Shown piece after piece: positions 61,501-64,000 of a stretch of DNA of 64,000 nt. The stretch is from Branchiostoma floridae (Eukaryota; Chordata; Leptocardii; Amphioxiformes; Branchiostomatidae). A program made the position numbers and the translations under genes. The notes beneath the pieces are model-generated. The model was given only the letters and a program-made list of their open reading frames with translations, had not been told where the DNA came from and ran no database searches. Location: assembly GCF_000003815.2 (NCBI RefSeq), contig NC_049997.1, positions 8,491,725 through 8,555,724 of the forward strand, read 5' to 3'. Positions within the stretch are counted from its first letter, which is position 1, and every line of letters starts with the position of its first letter.

Positions 61501-61787
61501 TCCGTTCAATGTTATATCTAAGGCGTAAAGCTATGTACAGGATTCAACTTTTAAAAAAAGCATCATATTAGCAGCAGTGTTCGTGATAAATATTGTTATC
61601 GACTGATTTTAGTGTTTGCTTCTCATGCAGCACACTTGTTGTTTGAAGTGTTACAAAGAAAGCGATACAAACTGAGCTGGGAAAACTAACGCACGGATAC
61701 GCCACTTTCTTTTTGTGTATCATTCAGCAGTTACTTACTCCCTGGGACGTTACAGTCGGCCACAAGTTTCTTCAATGTCGCAGCCAT
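49578..61787 (-). CDS. SRPBCC(x3)-C2-lipoxygenase gene D (complete, 21 exons, 1178 aa)
   Basis: Exons in transcript order: 61787-61739, 61267-61124, 60681-60515, 60033-59935, 59655-59493, 58928-58774, 58328-58191, 57513-57355, 56509-56357, 56003-55925, 55375-55175, 54896-54749, 54505-54222, 53611-53448, 52996-52855, 52735-52472, 52108-51748, 51485-51316, 50860-50683, 50270-50120, 49745-49578 (TAG). They total 3537 nt, in frame from ATG (MAATLKK). The order of domains is as in gene B: three SRPBCC domains, a C2 with DADPY and DRD loops intact, and lipoxygenase with H869, H874, H1056, N1060 and C-terminal I1178. Exon 8 is one codon longer than in B. Oddities: a 39-bp relic of exon 12 sits in intron 11, a hAT-type MITE lies in intron 8, a TTAA-flanked MITE in intron 7, and the 3' region holds a second copy of the terminal codons. 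A TATA box lies about 350 bp upstream of the ATG. The predicted role is as for B, a calcium-dependent lipid dioxygenase; specificity is unknown. Confidence 0.94.
51150..51275 (+). mobile_element. LINE 3' tail in gene D intron 18
   Basis: TGACCTGTACTTAGCCCGG, CAATAAAGGTCTTCATTCATT and the ATTC tail match the 3' end of the LINE in gene B intron 10. It lies antisense to gene D. Confidence 0.65.
53959..54176. mobile_element. Foldback MITE in gene D intron 13
   Basis: AGTTACTCGAGCA opens and TGCTTGAGTAACT closes the element. GGAAACGGTC and GACCGTTTCC, and GACACTGGAGAGA and TCTCCAGTGTC, are further paired arms, about 218 bp in all. Confidence 0.65.
55000..55038 (-). pseudogene. Relic copy of exon 12 start in gene D intron 11
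   Basis: The minus strand encodes NADSLVVLAVND, matching the DADPYVVLAVND start of the true exon 12 at 54896-54749, about 140 bp upstream of it in the transcript. The copy includes the A-rich stretch flanking the acceptor, but the acceptor AG has become AA, and the copy stops after about 39 bp. It is a dead partial exon duplication of the C2 domain's first calcium loop. Confidence 0.75.
56546..56978. mobile_element. hAT-type MITE in gene D intron 8
   Basis: The element is 433 bp, with terminal inverted repeats TAGGGCTGGGTATCGGTAC / GTACCGGTACCCAGCCCTA, flanked by a perfect 8-bp target duplication ATCCACAT (56538-56545 and 56979-56986). An 8-bp duplication and TAGGGCTGGG ends are typical of hAT non-autonomous elements. 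The interior has many GGACCTG/CAGGTCC words and no coding capacity. Confidence 0.85.
57751..58063. mobile_element. MITE in gene D intron 7, TTAA at both ends
   Basis: The left end is TTAAGGTGGGGTCACACGTG and the right end is its reverse complement with two changes (CATGTGTGACCTCACCTTAA). Internal arms (TAGAAATTGGACAAA, TTTGTCCAATCTGTA) also pair. TTAA at both ends would suit a piggyBac-type target. Related copies are near 16338-16645 and 47541-47836. Confidence 0.7.
59377..59478. repeat. Short foldback beside gene D exon 5 donor
   Basis: TCTCCAAGCAGAGGTT and AACCTCTGCTTAGAGA, plus GGAGATATAGTAGTCGG and its reverse complement, form an inverted repeat of about 100 bp. It ends 15 bp from the exon 5 splice donor (59493). 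Confidence 0.6.
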
Positions 61788-62112
61788 GTTGTCTTCAATT
61801 CTTGCTGACGGCAGTCTTGATACGGTGAACAACAAGAGTGACTGTTCATATAGAAAAAGGCAAATTAACAAATGTAGAACTCTGAAGCATTATTCACATG
61901 CACGTCCAACCTAAAGGACATTTTCCTCGTCCCTGTTGAATAATCATTGAAAATAAGAAATCACTATCATTACTCCCAAAAAATATCGTTTAAATATATA
62001 AAACAAAAGTGGCACAGCGGTCTAAATTAATGCAGTTTGAGTAGACAACCATCAATAAAAACCCTCAATATACACCGACTTACCACGTGCACGCAGTCTT
62101 GTGCGAGAAGAC
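61740..62112 (-). other. Probable 5'UTR of gene D with one intron
   Basis: The proposed leader exon is about 62112-62084, ending in CACGTG before GTAAGT. The second part begins at 61841, after an AACAG acceptor, and runs into the ATG at 61787. No other in-frame ATG was noticed between that acceptor and the start codon. Gene B shows a similar acceptor shortly before its ATG (20379-20380), which supports a leader intron in this gene family. Confidence 0.4.
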
Positions 62113-62140
62113 AGAAAGGAAGCATGCTCTGTTCCCTCGG

Positions 62141-62148
62141 CTTATATA
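62141..62148 (-). promoter_or_regulatory. TATA box of gene D
   Basis: TATATAAG reads on the minus strand in a GC-richer setting. Transcription would start near 62112. A good donor (GTAAGT, just after CACGTG, exon end 62084) and an acceptor before 61841 suggest a short non-coding first exon and a roughly 240-bp 5'UTR intron ahead of the ATG at 61787. The TATA match is seen; the start site and the UTR intron are inferred. Confidence 0.5.
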
Positions 62149-62149
62149 C

Positions 62150-64000
62150 GGGTCTTAATGAAGTACGGCAGGTGAGGATGTATTCACGTGGCCTTGTCAA
62201 AACACCTGTTGTGCTGCAGCGACCCCTAGCGACATGTTCTCTCGCTGCATGTTCCTTAATTGGCATAATTACCTTGATTTACAAATAGACGAATTCACCT
62301 TTTACCTTGGTAATGAACTTTTCTGTGGCATAAGCAGCTTTTCCACATCGAAAAAAGACACCATTGCAAACATATAAATGACTTTCGTAGTACAGTCTTC
62401 CTTGTATTGATTACAGGCCTGTAGTCAGCAAATATAAAAAAAGCTAACTACTAGTATTGCTTAGAACAATCTATTATCTTCCCCCATATCTAACAAAAAG
62501 AACGCAGACCGCTGCAATGTTTAAGTTTTCACGTTTCCATTCAATGCCGACGGTAAAATTAATTGTATAATACTATAAAAAAAATGCACACCAGATTGAA
62601 CACCCAAGTTCTCAAAGCATTCTTAACTTCACAGAAATTTGTTGTTTTAATTTACAGCATATAACAATTTACATTGGCGAAACAATTACAAAAGTAAGCG
62701 CTAGCATTCCACCTGTTACATACAAATAAGTCAGTACAAAAAGAGAATTTATGTACGTACATTCTGAGTCTAACGTATCGTTGATACTGGTTCTTAGGTC
62801 TTTTTAAACAGTATCTCTAATCCATGTATACTTATCTGCGCACAGTGTAAAATGGTTCCTAATTAAATGATTGAATTTATCTTACGCTTAATATAACTTG
62901 AAATGTAAAGAATTCTTTTGAGCAAGCGGATACTAAGAATGGTGGGCTGCTTCGAGAGAAAAAAAATCCCATGTTTATTTAACTTCTACAGGATATGAAC
63001 ATGTACTGCATACCAAAGGAAGTTTTCTTCTTGATTAAAATAGCTTCATTTGTATTACCGAGGGATTTGATGACGTCAGCAAACGTCCCAGGCCAAGAGG
63101 TGACCCTTCCCATGGTACAGTGCGACAGGGTGACCTTGTGGTGGTACGTCATACCGGCGAACGTATCGTCTGAAAACGTTTCCTCGCAAAGTTTCCCTCA
63201 GAAAAACTATCTTTACCGCGTTTTGCTCTACAAGAGGTCTTCAAGTTCGTTCAGGAAGAAGGTAGGTTGGATTTTGCTTTGGCGTTGTACGGAATTCGTC
63301 TTTCATTTGGTGAGGATGAAATATTTTTGTGGGTGGGTTCTGGGTGGGGAGGGGGGCGTGTTTAATCGGAGCCGGTGACTTTGTTTTGTGTTTGCTTTGT
63401 CCCTACACTTTTCGTAGATTTAACAGGATATCAGGATTTTTCGAAACTAACATGGCTATTTAAAGGTTCGGATGAACGTATGGACGGGCGCGTAAAAGGA
63501 CATTAACTGATTGTATGGTATTGTATTCTGTTTTCTACTTAAAATCTATTTTGGATCTTCCATAAACTAACCTCCTTGCATAAACAAGAACTTAAGAAGC
63601 AAAAAAATATAGGAAACAGCCTCTTCTTCAGTTTAGCCCGTCCAAATTCACCAGTGTTTATATATATAGTTCCGTGCTCATATATAGGCATATTTGAATG
63701 ACCTTGCAAATCATCCAGTTCGACCTATGGATGATGAACATTTTTTAATCATATTTTGCCATGTTTTGAACCTTAATTACTAACATTATACCTTAGTCAC
63801 TTGTACATTATTATTTTGAGGATAGACCTCCTCTTATTCAAAGTAAAAATGAAAGTATGGCATAATGTTCATTCTATACTTGGATACTTTATTCCATGAT
63901 TGTGAAGGTATAGCAGTCTTATCATTCTGCTGTAATGAATAATTTAAATTTTAATGAATCAAATTATAGGAAGTGTGGTCAACAAACGATTTTAATCAGT
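62150..64000. other. Upstream flank of gene D, no gene recognised
   Basis: AT-rich sequence with scattered open stretches. The longest, 62995-63378 on the plus strand, begins just after a CTACAG acceptor-like site and contains a possible donor (GAAGAAGGTAGG at about 63261). It could be an exon of a neighbouring gene, but its protein is not recognisable. Confidence 0.4.

Noticed and set aside
62995-63378. 127-codon plus-strand open stretch near the right end
   Set aside because: It has no recognisable domain and is AT-rich with no matching neighbour exon. It could be an exon, but I cannot support it as a gene.

Overview
This is animal (metazoan) DNA: short exons of 50-360 bp with GT/AG introns, AT-rich introns and spacers, and many small inverted-repeat elements, LINE tails and a tRNA-derived SINE. 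The protein family and the repeat landscape suggest a lancelet (Branchiostoma). That assignment is by recognition; no search was run.

The window is dominated by a cluster of four related genes. Each encodes a large lipoxygenase-type protein with an unusual layout: two or three Bet v1/START-like (SRPBCC) lipid-pocket domains, then a C2 domain where animal lipoxygenases usually carry a PLAT domain, then a full lipoxygenase catalytic domain. Gene A (+, 5-8794) enters from the left edge at exon 4 of 21. Gene B (+, 20418-33940) is complete: 21 exons, 1177 residues by my splice model. Gene C (-, 43548-36338) is a divergent, N-terminally short copy with 14 exons. Gene D (-, 61787-49578) is complete: 21 exons, 1178 residues. 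The order is A> B> <C <D, two tandem pairs facing tail to tail. Intron positions and phases are the same in all copies.

A and B are the closest pair. Their duplication includes introns, a LINE 3' tail in intron 6, tandemly repeated 3' ends and about 1 kb of downstream flank (to about 10921 in A and 36266 in B). Several elements lie only in B's introns, so they inserted after the duplication: a foldback in intron 5, a SINE in intron 6, a truncated LINE in intron 10, a nested foldback in intron 15 and a small MITE in intron 19.

The iron-ligand histidines and asparagine are intact in all four genes. A, B and D also keep the C-terminal isoleucine and the five C2 calcium aspartates. Gene C ends in alanine, has lost four of the five C2 aspartates, and lacks the exons for SRPBCC domains 1 and 2. 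It may be a functionally divergent or non-catalytic paralog.

Regions without genes: 9867-20379 (A-B spacer, repeat-rich), 35014-36337 (B-C convergent spacer), 43549-49200 (C-D spacer, with a MITE, a TTAA-flanked element and a SINE) and 62150-64000 (upstream of D, nothing recognised). The working hypothesis is a locus for calcium-directed lipid oxidation in which SRPBCC pockets may present or carry hydrophobic substrates or products. The architecture is read from the sequence; the function is inference.
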